Positions 1 to 6,364 of a DNA stretch of 10,811 nt are shown piece by piece. The number at the start of each line of letters is the position of its first letter. The stretch's first letter is position 1. The notes under the pieces were generated by a model. It was not told the DNA's origin, did no database searches, and was given only the letters and a program-made list of their open reading frames with translations. Position numbers and translations under genes: made by a program. This stretch comes from Candidatus Bipolaricaulota bacterium (GTDB lineage Bacteria > Bipolaricaulota > Bipolaricaulia > Bipolaricaulales > Bipolaricaulaceae): positions 1 to 10,811 of the forward strand of contig DQVA01000261.1 of the NCBI GenBank assembly GCA_015661965.1, read 5' to 3'.

Positions 1-55
1 GGCCAACATGCCCCTCATCACCTCACGTCCTCCCCGTGGCGGCGCACCCCACAGG

Positions 56-275
56 TTATCCCACCAGCTGGGCGGTGCAGTGGGAACACCTGGTGGCGGC
101 AAGGGGGGATTTGCATCTTTCACTAGGGGCATTTCTTGGCGGTGGGCATGATGACATCCCCGCTAAACGCCTTACCCACTGTTCCGAAGGCGCCCCCCAT
201 GACGAACGCCACCGCGATCTCCACCGGATTGCCTCTGGTAATAAAATCCCTGGACTCCTTCCAGATTGGCTTCAC
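56..275 (-). pseudogene. mscL: Broken mscL: large-conductance mechanosensitive channel remnant
   Basis: Intact MscL is a homopentameric inner-membrane channel that opens under osmotic downshock. From a GTG at 275 the minus strand reads 50 residues to a TAG at 123-125. They match the MscL N-terminus: a WKESRDFITRGN amphipathic start and a first transmembrane helix ending in DVIMP, where E. coli has FREFAMRGN and DIIMP. The text then jumps to TAKKCP and stops. In another frame, from 115 to a TAA at 56-58, it continues CKSPLAATRCSHCTAQLVG, the CxxC zinc-ribbon tail I recall from a subset of MscL proteins. Restoring CPxCKSPL requires removing about 7 bases near 116-123, so the tail is frameshifted. 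The periplasmic loop, second transmembrane helix and most of the cytoplasmic helix are missing (roughly 70-90 codons). Two lesions, deletion and frameshift, make function very unlikely. It lies downstream of the ABC permease, beyond that gene's terminator. Confidence 0.8.
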
Positions 276-320
276 CCCCGCGTTACGTATCCCCCTGGGA
301 GTAAAACTTGCCCCGGCAAC

Positions 321-347
321 AAAAATGGGAGGCGCCTGGCGCCCCCA
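321..347 (-). terminator. Intrinsic terminator of the NEW3-ABC operon
   Basis: Read on the minus strand, arms TGGGGGCGC and GCGCCTCCCA form a 9-bp stem with one bulged A and a 3-base loop. The stem is followed directly by TTTTTGTTG. It lies 25 bases past the stop of the ABC permease, so it should end that operon and insulate the mscL remnant beyond it. Confidence 0.8.
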
Positions 348-372
348 CCTCGCAAACCGGCGCTTTCCCGCC

Positions 373-1308
373 CTAGGTGGCGCGGACCTCCCTTTTCATA
401 AAGATCACATACGAAATCCCAAAGCAGATCGAGCTGAGGGCGATCAAACTCACCAACTGCGGCCACACGATCAGCAAACTCTGCCCCAGCGGCAGTGGGT
501 TGGTGGGGATGTCCTGTCGGGTGAGCATGGCGGCGATCCCCAACCCCCGGTAATTGGGAATGAGGATGGCGGTGGTGGCCTCTTCAAACAGGGTCACTGG
601 GGAGAAGCGTAGCACCATGTCCCTAATGGCCTCGTGTTTCTGCCACACCTCTGGCGGTGACTGCAAGGTCACTGGGGCCAGCTGATCCGCGAGCAGCCCG
701 GCCACCATGTACAAAAACAGGGTGAAGAACAACCACACCGCCACGGAGGCCAAAGCCGAGCTGGCCGCCTGGCGGAACAGGATGGAGAACAGGATCCCCA
801 GCGCCAGCCAGAACCCCAAATACACAAGGCCGATCACGAAAAAGGTGAACATGCGGGCCAGTTCCCCTCCGCCGGGCGGGAATCCCAGGGCATAAAGCCC
901 CAGCCCGAAGATGATCAGGATGATCCCGGCCAAGGCCAAGGCCAGCGTGGCCAGACCGGCCAAAAACTTCCCGTTTATCCAGGAGTCCCGGTAGATGGGC
1001 TGGGCCAAAACCCGCGACACCGTACCCCGGGAGAACTCGGAGTTGACCGCGTCGAATCCCAACAGCACCCCGATCAAGGGACCGAAGAAGGCCAGGAACG
1101 ACAGGAACGATGGCAGCCCGCCGGCCCCCCGGGTGAACAGGCTCAGGTATACGTAGCTTGGGTCTTGCGGGGGGGTCTCCTGCAGGGATTGCCCCGCCAA
1201 GTACACCGAGGCCCCGGCCACGATGAGGATGAGGAAGAACAGGATGATGAACCTCTTGCTTCCGAACAGGTCCGCAAGCTCCTTCCAAAATACGACCCTC
1301 ATCGTCAT
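373..1308 (-). CDS. ABC-2 type transporter permease
   Basis: This is an integral-membrane subunit of an ABC-2 exporter of about 311 residues. It has an amphipathic N-terminus (VVFWKELADL, about 5-14) and hydrophobic spans near 18-38, 67-85, 116-140, 153-178, 183-207 and 275-303. An extracytoplasmic loop (about 40-65) follows the first span. The family stretch FDAVNSEFSRGT (85-96) after span 2 is typical of ABC2_membrane_2-type permeases paired with CcmA/NatA-like ATPases. The ATG at 1308 overlaps the ATPase stop by 4 bases (ATGA). An ATG at 1302 has better spacing from the AAGGGGG sequence and may be the true start, giving 309 residues. It is the last gene of the NEW3-ATPase-permease operon. 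The substrate cannot be told from sequence. Confidence 0.9.
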   Translation of the reverse strand: MTMRVVFWKELADLFGSKRFIILFFLILIVAGASVYLAGQSLQETPPQDPSYVYLSLFTRGAGGLPSFLSFLAFFGPLIGVLLGFDAVNSEFSRGTVSRVLAQPIYRDSWINGKFLAGLATLALALAGIILIIFGLGLYALGFPPGGGELARMFTFFVIGLVYLGFWLALGILFSILFRQAASSALASVAVWLFFTLFLYMVAGLLADQLAPVTLQSPPEVWQKHEAIRDMVLRFSPVTLFEEATTAILIPNYRGLGIAAMLTRQDIPTNPLPLGQSLLIVWPQLVSLIALSSICFGISYVIFMKREVRAT

Positions 1309-2228
1309 CCCCCTTGGAAATAGCGGAGGTAGATCTCCTCCAGGGTGAACGTGCGGCGACGCAGCTCCAGCAGCTCAGCCCCGTGTTCCAGGATGGCCCG
1401 GGCCACTTGGGCCCGGACGTCCCGCTCGCAGCTGATCCGCAGGCGGCCGTCCTCGCAGGTTACCCCCCGCACCCCCTCCAGGACCTCCAATGCAGCCAAA
1501 AGCTCAGGACCTGCACCCCGGACCTGGGCCTCCAGCTCCAGCCCCTCCCCGGAGGATTTGGCCCCCAGCTCGTCCACCGTCCCCTCGGCCACCAGCTTCC
1601 CCTGGTGCATGATCCCTACCCGGTCACACACCCGCTGTACTTGGTGCAGTAAATGCGAGGAAAGCAGGATGGTCAACCTCTGCTGGTTCCTCATCTCCAC
1701 GATCATGTCCAGGATCTGACCGGCCCCTTCGGGGTCGATACCGGTGGTGGGCTCGTCCAGGATGGCCAGTTTGGGCTGTTTGATGAGCACGTCAGCGATC
1801 CCGAGCCGCTGGCGCATCCCCCGGGAGTAGGTCCCCACCGGCCGGTCGGCCACATCGGAAAGCCCTACTTGCTCCAGCACCTCCTGGATCCTTTTTTTGG
1901 AATCGCGATCAGGGATCCCGTTCAGGCGGGCGATGTAACGCAGGTTCTCCCGGGCGGTGAGGTCCTCGTAGAAGCCCACGTTCTCCGGCAGGTATCCCAC
2001 GATCCGCTTTACCTTGAGCGCCTCCCGGACGGGGTTGAACCCAGCCACCCGCACCTCGCCCCCGGAGGGCTCGGTGAGCCCGAGCAAGATGAGGATGGTG
2101 GTGGTCTTACCGGAGCCGTTGGGGCCCAAAAGGCCATAGATCTCGCCTTCTTCGATCTCCAAGGACAAGCCGTCCACCGCTTGGATGCGGCCGTAGGCCT
2201 TCCGGAGCCCCTGGGCCTGGACGATCAT
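1305..2228 (-). CDS. ABC transporter ATP-binding protein
   Basis: This is the cytoplasmic ATPase that powers the neighbouring ABC-2 permease. All motifs are intact: Walker A GPNGSGKT (35-42), a Q-loop region YLPEN (79-83) with Glu in place of Gln as is common in this subfamily, a signature helix SRGMRQRL (135-142), Walker B LAILDEP (154-160) with the catalytic Glu, D-loop TGIDP, and the H-loop His at 192 (SSHLL). The roughly 80 residues after position 225 form the accessory C-terminal domain usual in CcmA/NatA/DrrA-like ATPases. It begins 3 bases after the NEW3 gene stop. The ribosome site AGGAGG is embedded in the last codons of that gene, so the two are probably translationally coupled. Its substrate is unknown. 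Confidence 0.95.
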   Translation of the reverse strand: MIVQAQGLRKAYGRIQAVDGLSLEIEEGEIYGLLGPNGSGKTTTILILLGLTEPSGGEVRVAGFNPVREALKVKRIVGYLPENVGFYEDLTARENLRYIARLNGIPDRDSKKRIQEVLEQVGLSDVADRPVGTYSRGMRQRLGIADVLIKQPKLAILDEPTTGIDPEGAGQILDMIVEMRNQQRLTILLSSHLLHQVQRVCDRVGIMHQGKLVAEGTVDELGAKSSGEGLELEAQVRGAGPELLAALEVLEGVRGVTCEDGRLRISCERDVRAQVARAILEHGAELLELRRRTFTLEEIYLRYFQGG

Positions 2229-2231
2229 CGC

Positions 2232-3464
2232 CTACCTCCTGCCGAGGCGCACGAACACCGCGGTCAGGGCGGCCACCACGAACACCACCACCCCAACCCC
2301 GAGCCAGCCCCAGCCCACGGAAGCCCCCACCGTCACCCGCAGCTGGGCAGTGGCATGATCCTCGGCCCCGGAGGCGGTGATGCGAATCTGGTAGTCGCCG
2401 GGGATGGCCCGCTCCGGCGGGGTGATCACCACCTCCACCGTGCCCAGATCGTTGAGGGTGAGGGTGGGGGGCAGTGATTCCACCGTATCGGGCCGGAACT
2501 CCACCTCCCAGCCCTCGGGCTTGGTGGCGTAGAACTTGAGGTTGGTGATGGGGGCCGAACCCCGGTTGTAGAGGTACATGATGAACACCCGCTCTTTCCC
2601 TTCCACCGCCTTGATGTTCCAGGTGTCCCCGGCCCCGGTGGCCTCGGCCTCGCTGGCCAACCCCAGATCATAGGTCCCGGTCACCACCGCCTTTAGGTCC
2701 AACGTGGCCTGGTAGTCACCCGCCTGGGCCACGAAGGTCAGGGGATAGTCGCCCTGTTCCACCCCGTAGGGCGGGGTGACCACGAACCGGATGTTCTCGG
2801 TGCTGTTGGCGCTCACCTTGATGGAGGTGATGCGGGTGTCCTGCTGCCAGCGGGGGGTGAAGTAGGCCCGCCAGCCGCCGGGCACTTGGCCAGCAAGGTC
2901 TACCACCTGATCCTGATCCGACTGGTTCCGGATCTGGATGGTGAAGGTGAAGTCCTCCCCGGCGGCGTTCTCCAAGGAGGGGTAGTCCACCAGCAGCCGG
3001 AGTATTTCCTCCGTCTCCTCGGCGGGTTCCTCCTCTTCGGCCAACAGGGTCACCGTGACCTGGAGGGTGTGCCGGATGGCCTCGTCCGCGGTGGCCGCCT
3101 CCAGTGTGAACTGGTAATCCCCCCCAGCGGCTCCTTCCGGGGGGCGGGCCTTGAACCGAACGGTCAACGGCTCTTCCTGGCCTGGCAAAAGGTGCACTCC
3201 CCGGATGCGGAGGGTGGGATAGGAAGCGGTCTCAAACCTGGCATCCCAGTCCTCCGGCCCGGAAACGGTCAAGGCTATGTCCTCCGGCAGGGCACCGGTG
3301 TTCTGAAGCTTGACCTCCAGGGAGACCTCTCGCCCTGGGAATACCTCTAGGGATGGGTACTGGGTATAGAATGCAAAGCCCCGCTGAGTAGTCTGGGCGA
3401 AACCGCAGGTCACGAGCACGACCGCCGCTGTGACTGCCAGGACCAAGCCCCTTGCCTTACCCAT
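2232..3464 (-). CDS. Secreted, membrane-anchored NEW3-repeat protein
   Basis: Protein of 410 residues: Sec signal peptide (about 1-23, probable cleavage GFA-QT), three Ig-like beta-sandwich repeats (about 36-137, 160-262, 283-379), a transmembrane helix (384-406) and a short basic tail (RLGRR). Each repeat has the NEW3 (NPCBM-associated) layout: a V.L.N.G strand, then GW or DW with an aromatic (EDWDARF, GGWRAYF, EGWEVEF), then a GDYQ/GDYP strand. An acidic linker (EEEEPAEETEE, 143-153) separates repeats 1 and 2. The topology is outside-facing domains with the anchor in the cell membrane. An ATG at 3464 is chosen because AAAGGAGGTGATC ends directly before it; a longer reading to 3491 would cover this ribosome site. 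It heads an operon with the ABC ATPase and permease, suggesting an extracytoplasmic partner of that exporter. The precise role is unknown. Confidence 0.85.
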   Translation of the reverse strand: MGKARGLVLAVTAAVVLVTCGFAQTTQRGFAFYTQYPSLEVFPGREVSLEVKLQNTGALPEDIALTVSGPEDWDARFETASYPTLRIRGVHLLPGQEEPLTVRFKARPPEGAAGGDYQFTLEAATADEAIRHTLQVTVTLLAEEEEPAEETEEILRLLVDYPSLENAAGEDFTFTIQIRNQSDQDQVVDLAGQVPGGWRAYFTPRWQQDTRITSIKVSANSTENIRFVVTPPYGVEQGDYPLTFVAQAGDYQATLDLKAVVTGTYDLGLASEAEATGAGDTWNIKAVEGKERVFIMYLYNRGSAPITNLKFYATKPEGWEVEFRPDTVESLPPTLTLNDLGTVEVVITPPERAIPGDYQIRITASGAEDHATAQLRVTVGASVGWGWLGVGVVVFVVAALTAVFVRLGRR

Positions 3465-3465
3465 G

Positions 3466-3479
3466 ATCACCTCCTTTGG
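3466..3479 (-). promoter_or_regulatory. Extended ribosome binding site of the NEW3 gene
   Basis: AAAGGAGGTGATC immediately before the ATG at 3464 is complementary over 13 bases to the usual 3' end of bacterial 16S rRNA. It fixes the start codon and suggests strong translation initiation. Confidence 0.7.
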
Positions 3480-3620
3480 AGATACGAACAAGGAAAGGTG
3501 CGCCTGGACCCGTGAGGACCCAGGAGTGGGGACACTGACTGTACTTCGCCTCCCTCCACCTCCTCAGAGTCTTCACAAGAGTGGGCGAAGCATGTTCAGT
3601 AACCAATTTAGCCCCTCCAG

Positions 3621-3637
3621 CCGGTTCACGAAACCGG
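3621..3637 (-). terminator. Possible hslU terminator hairpin (no U tract)
   Basis: CCGGTT and AACCGG form a perfect 6-bp stem with a 5-base loop, 7 bases after the hslU stop. No T run follows on the minus strand, so it may be only a weak or Rho-assisted end, or a 3' stabilising hairpin. The remaining spacer to the NEW3 gene (3465-3620) shows no clear promoter or other element by eye. Confidence 0.35.
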
Positions 3638-3644
3638 GCAAGTT

Positions 3645-4958
3645 TTAGAGGATGTAGCGGGAGAGTTCAAGGTCAGCGGCGAGGCCGGAAAGCCGGGCCA
3701 CCACATATTCCCGGTCGATCACGACCCGCTCCCCGGCATGCCGGTCGGCATCGAAGGACAGCTCCTCCATTATCCGCTCCATCACCGTGATCAGTCGGCG
3801 GGCACCGATGTCCTCCAACGACCGGTTGAGCTCCGCGGCCACATGGGCCATCTCGGAGATCGCCTCAGCGGTGAATTCCACCTCTACCCCTTCGGTGGCA
3901 AGCAGGGCTTGGTACTGCTTGGTGAGGGCGTCCTTTGGCTCCACCAGGATCCTCCGGAAGTGCTCCTCGGTGAGGGGGTGGAGCTCCACCCGGATGGGCA
4001 GCCGTCCCTGCAGCTCCGGCATGAGGTCGGAGGGCTTAGCCTGGGAGAACGCCCCGGCGGCGATGAACAGGATGTCGTCGGTGCGCACTGTGCCGTGGCG
4101 GGTCCTGACGGTAGTCCCCTCGAGGAGTGGCAACAGATCCCGCTGCACCCCCTGGCGGGACACGCCGGGCCCGGTCCGCTCTTCCGGCCCGCCCAGGGCG
4201 AGCTTGTCGAGCTCATCGATGAATACGATCCCCGCCTCCTCGGCCAGACGCAGCCCCTCGGCCCGCACCTCCTCTATGTTCAAAAGCCGCTCCAGCGCCT
4301 CCTCCCGCAGGATCTCCCGGGCTTTCGCCACCGTCATCCGCTTGAGCTTCCTGGGGGCGGGAAGGCCGGCAAACAGCTGTGACAGATCTATCCCGAACTG
4401 GTCCATCCCTGCCTCGGAGAATACGTTGATCTGAGGCACCAAGGATTCCTTGACCGGGATCTCCACCCAGGACTCTTCCAGCTCCCCGGCCCGCAATCTC
4501 TCCCGCAGCCTATCCCGCGCCCCCTCCCCCGCGTCCACCCCGGCAAGGAGCGCCTCCAGCAGGCGTTCCTCCACGTACTTTTCCGCTTCCCGCTCCACCC
4601 GCTGGGCCTCCCGCTCGCGGACCAGGGAGATGGCCACTTCCACCAGGTCCCGGATCATGGACTCCACATCCCGGCCCACGTACCCCACCTCGGTGTACTT
4701 GGTGGCCTCCACCTTGAGGAAGGGGGAGTCGGTGATCTGCGCTAGGCGCCGGGCGATCTCGGTCTTGCCCACCCCGGTGGGGCCGATCATGAGGATGTTC
4801 TTGGGGCGCACCTCCCGGCGAACTTCCTCGGGGAGAGCCGCTCGGCGGATGCGGTTGCGGAGGGCGATGGCCACCGCCCGCTTGGCCTCCTCCTGGCCCA
4901 CGATATAGCGGGAAAGCTCCGCCACTATCTCCCGCGGGGTGAGGCCGGTGAGGCTCAC
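3645..4958 (-). CDS. hslU: ATP-dependent protease ATPase subunit HslU (ClpY)
   Basis: This is the AAA+ unfoldase hexamer that feeds substrates into the HslV protease. The 437 residues are normal for the family. Visible are an N-terminal TPREIVAELSRYIVGQEEAK, Walker A GPTGVGKT (59-66), the pore loop GYVG (92-95) followed by RDVESMIRDL, the I-domain (about 110-235), Walker B VFIDELDK (245-252), the conserved SRQGVQRDLLPLLEG (267-281), sensor 2 GARRL (385-389) and the C-terminal ELSRYIL tail that inserts into HslV. The start is a GTG at 4958, preceded by GGAGGTG in the end of hslV. It overlaps the hslV stop by 4 bases (GTGA), so subunits are likely made in a coupled manner. Confidence 0.97.
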   Translation of the reverse strand: MSLTGLTPREIVAELSRYIVGQEEAKRAVAIALRNRIRRAALPEEVRREVRPKNILMIGPTGVGKTEIARRLAQITDSPFLKVEATKYTEVGYVGRDVESMIRDLVEVAISLVREREAQRVEREAEKYVEERLLEALLAGVDAGEGARDRLRERLRAGELEESWVEIPVKESLVPQINVFSEAGMDQFGIDLSQLFAGLPAPRKLKRMTVAKAREILREEALERLLNIEEVRAEGLRLAEEAGIVFIDELDKLALGGPEERTGPGVSRQGVQRDLLPLLEGTTVRTRHGTVRTDDILFIAAGAFSQAKPSDLMPELQGRLPIRVELHPLTEEHFRRILVEPKDALTKQYQALLATEGVEVEFTAEAISEMAHVAAELNRSLEDIGARRLITVMERIMEELSFDADRHAGERVVIDREYVVARLSGLAADLELSRYIL

Positions 4959-5494
4959 CAGCGCACCTCCTCCATGACGATGCGGTCATTGGTGTAGACA
5001 TCGATCTCGGCGGCGATGAGCAGGGCCCTCTTGGCCACCTCCGCCGGGGGAAGTTCGGTGTTGCGGATCAATGCCCGGGCGGCGGCCAGGGCATAGCCTC
5101 CGCCGGACCCGATCCCGGCCAGGCCGTCATCCGGCTCCAGCACGTCCCCTTGGCCGGTGATGAGGAGCAGCGTCTCCTGGGAGGCGGCCAGGATTACCGC
5201 CTCCAGCCGCCTGAGGGCCCGGTCGGTGCGCCACTCCTTGGACAGCTCCACCGCCGCCCGGCGTAGGGAACCGTGTTGCTTCAGCTTCCCCTCCAGCCGC
5301 TCCAGCAGGGCCAGGCCGTCGGCGGTGCCGCCGGCGAATCCGGCCAGCACCTTGCCCCCGAAGATGCGGTGTACCTTCCTGGCCCCGGCCTTGATCACCC
5401 GGGTCTCCATGGTGGCCTGGCCGTCGGAGGCCATCACCGCACACCGAGCTCCCTCAGCCCGGATGGCGAGCACCGTGGTGGAGTGAACCGCCAT
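4955..5494 (-). CDS. hslV: ATP-dependent protease catalytic subunit HslV (ClpQ)
   Basis: This proteasome-beta-like peptidase forms double hexamers capped by HslU. Starting at the ATG at 5494, a 5-residue leader MAVHS precedes TTVLAI. The first Thr is expected to be the N-terminal nucleophile after processing, as in HslV forms that begin with a short pre-sequence. Also present are SDGQAT (the conserved Asp of GDGQ), the Lys of ARKVHR, FAGGTADGLAL, ELSKEWRTD, EPDDGLAGIGSGGGYALAAARAL and the final VYTNDRI. At 179 residues it is of normal length. A GTG at 5497 directly upstream is an alternative start. No convincing ribosome site precedes it, so translation may depend on a short leader or on coupling from dciA, 48 bases upstream. 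Confidence 0.95.
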   Translation of the reverse strand: MAVHSTTVLAIRAEGARCAVMASDGQATMETRVIKAGARKVHRIFGGKVLAGFAGGTADGLALLERLEGKLKQHGSLRRAAVELSKEWRTDRALRRLEAVILAASQETLLLITGQGDVLEPDDGLAGIGSGGGYALAAARALIRNTELPPAEVAKRALLIAAEIDVYTNDRIVMEEVRW

Positions 5495-5542
5495 CACGAC
5501 AGAAGTCTACTTATTTTTCCCGACCATGGGAAGGGGGAGAAG

Positions 5543-6115
5543 CTAGGCTGCGGATCCCATAGACCCGGATGGGGGCCCTCCCTCCCCCTCCCGGGTGAGG
5601 TCACATATGAGGCAAAGCTCCTCCGGCCCCGAATGGGCCACCCCACACCGGGGACAGCGCTTGCCCCCGGACGCCAGCACGGCCCGCTCCCGGGCCCGGG
5701 CCCAGGCCGCGATCCGCACTAGCTTCCGGCGGAGCTCCCCCGGAAGCCCCCGCGGGATGTCCCCCTCCGCCGCACACCAGTCCTCCGGGCTGGGTTCCTG
5801 CACCTCCATCCTCCGGGCCGGCACCGGGGAGGGAAGGACATGGAACTTCAACCTCTCGATCCGGAGCCCCGGTTGGGCTTCCCCCAGCCGGGCGAGGAGC
5901 TTGCCCTCCAGCAGGCGCAGCTCGGTGGCGGCGACGTAACTGGCCACCGCCAGGTGGAGAGTGCGGCCCTCCACATAGAGAGGCCGGGCCAGCTTGGCGA
6001 GCCCAGGCCCCACCGCATCCCGCCACAAGAAGAGCGGGGCCTGCTGTGCTAGCTCCCCCTCCAGGCCCCAGCGCCGGGCCAGGGACTGCAACCACTGCTG
6101 TAGTTCTTTATCCAT
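5543..6115 (-). CDS. dciA: DciA/DUF721 protein, candidate replicative-helicase loader, with zinc ribbon
   Basis: Protein of 190 residues with an N-terminal DUF721 domain (about 1-95). It shows WRDAVGPGLAKLARPLYVEGRTLHLAVAS in the family pattern: W..aVG..la....p....g.L.v.v. Members of this family (DciA) help load the replicative helicase in bacteria lacking DnaC or DnaI. The C-terminal part adds CPRC (154-157) and CLIC (168-171), a probable zinc ribbon, then a flexible GEGGPPSGS tail. Its position next to dnaA and the likely oriC fits a replication role, which is otherwise inferred from family. The ATG at 6115 starts the protein just ahead of the domain. A GTG at 6142 with AGGTGAT upstream would add 9 residues. 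hslV follows after a short spacer. Confidence 0.8.
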   Translation of the reverse strand: MDKELQQWLQSLARRWGLEGELAQQAPLFLWRDAVGPGLAKLARPLYVEGRTLHLAVASYVAATELRLLEGKLLARLGEAQPGLRIERLKFHVLPSPVPARRMEVQEPSPEDWCAAEGDIPRGLPGELRRKLVRIAAWARARERAVLASGGKRCPRCGVAHSGPEELCLICDLTREGEGGPPSGSMGSAA

Positions 6116-6193
6116 AACCTTTGTCCTTGTTGTAGAGGGCACATATCACCTGTGGAAAACCCCAGAACGTTCCGGCGGCACTCGCGTTCGGCC

Positions 6194-6225
6194 TGTGGAA
6201 ACCCCTGTGGAAAACCTGTGAACAA
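6194..6225 (+). repeat. Tandem DnaA-box array, 11-12 base period
   Basis: Three direct copies of a CCTGTGGAAAC-like unit start their 9-mers at 6194, 6206 and 6217. The first two differ only in the last base; the third (TGTGAACAA) is degenerate. Same-strand tandem boxes at helical spacing suit cooperative DnaA filament formation. Confidence 0.6.
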
Positions 6226-6326
6226 CTGGCCGAGGCGGGGGAAAGCTGGTTGGGAAAAGGCTTAAGGTCCGTTTTGCACTGCCGGATTACCCAAGGGTGG
6301 CCGGCAAATCCACAGCTGAGAGCAGG

Positions 6327-6364
6327 GTTTTCCACAGGGGTTTCCTCAGCCTGCTGTGGAAAAC
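6327..6364. repeat. Perfect 11-bp inverted repeat made of two DnaA boxes
   Basis: GTTTTCCACAG (6327-6337) and CTGTGGAAAAC (6354-6364) are perfect inverted copies separated by 16 bases. Each arm contains one DnaA box. The right arm ends directly at the dnaA stop codon. The transcript would form an 11-bp hairpin just past dnaA without a U tract, so it may combine DnaA binding with mRNA 3' end formation. Confidence 0.7.

Larger units (their letters stand above)
6116..6364. other. oriC: Probable chromosomal replication origin (oriC)
   Basis: The spacer between dnaA and dciA contains seven DnaA-box-like 9-mers: TGTGGAAAA at 6151, TGTGGAAAC at 6194, TGTGGAAAA at 6206, TGTGAACAA at 6217, AAATCCACA at 6306, TTTTCCACA at 6328 and TGTGGAAAA at 6355. 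Three of them (6194, 6206, 6217) are spaced 11-12 bases apart, about one helical turn. The + strand changes from C-rich left of the spacer to G-rich right of it, as at an origin where leading strands diverge. The most AT-leaning stretch is about 6241-6276, between the two box groups, and might be the unwinding element, but it is weak. No dnaN lies on either side; dciA takes that place. Confidence 0.8.

Noticed and set aside
1..18. A possible gene start (ATG at 18, minus strand) with GGGGAGG upstream, running off the window edge.
   Set aside because: Only six codons are visible and nothing can be recognised; the pattern can occur by chance in GC-rich DNA.
55..63. GTTATCCCA near the left end as a DnaA box.
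   Set aside because: Isolated, imperfect and inside the mscL tail; no cluster around it.
136..612. Long plus-strand open frames at the left end.
   Set aside because: They run antisense to the mscL remnant, the terminator and the ABC permease, have low-complexity composition and match no known family.
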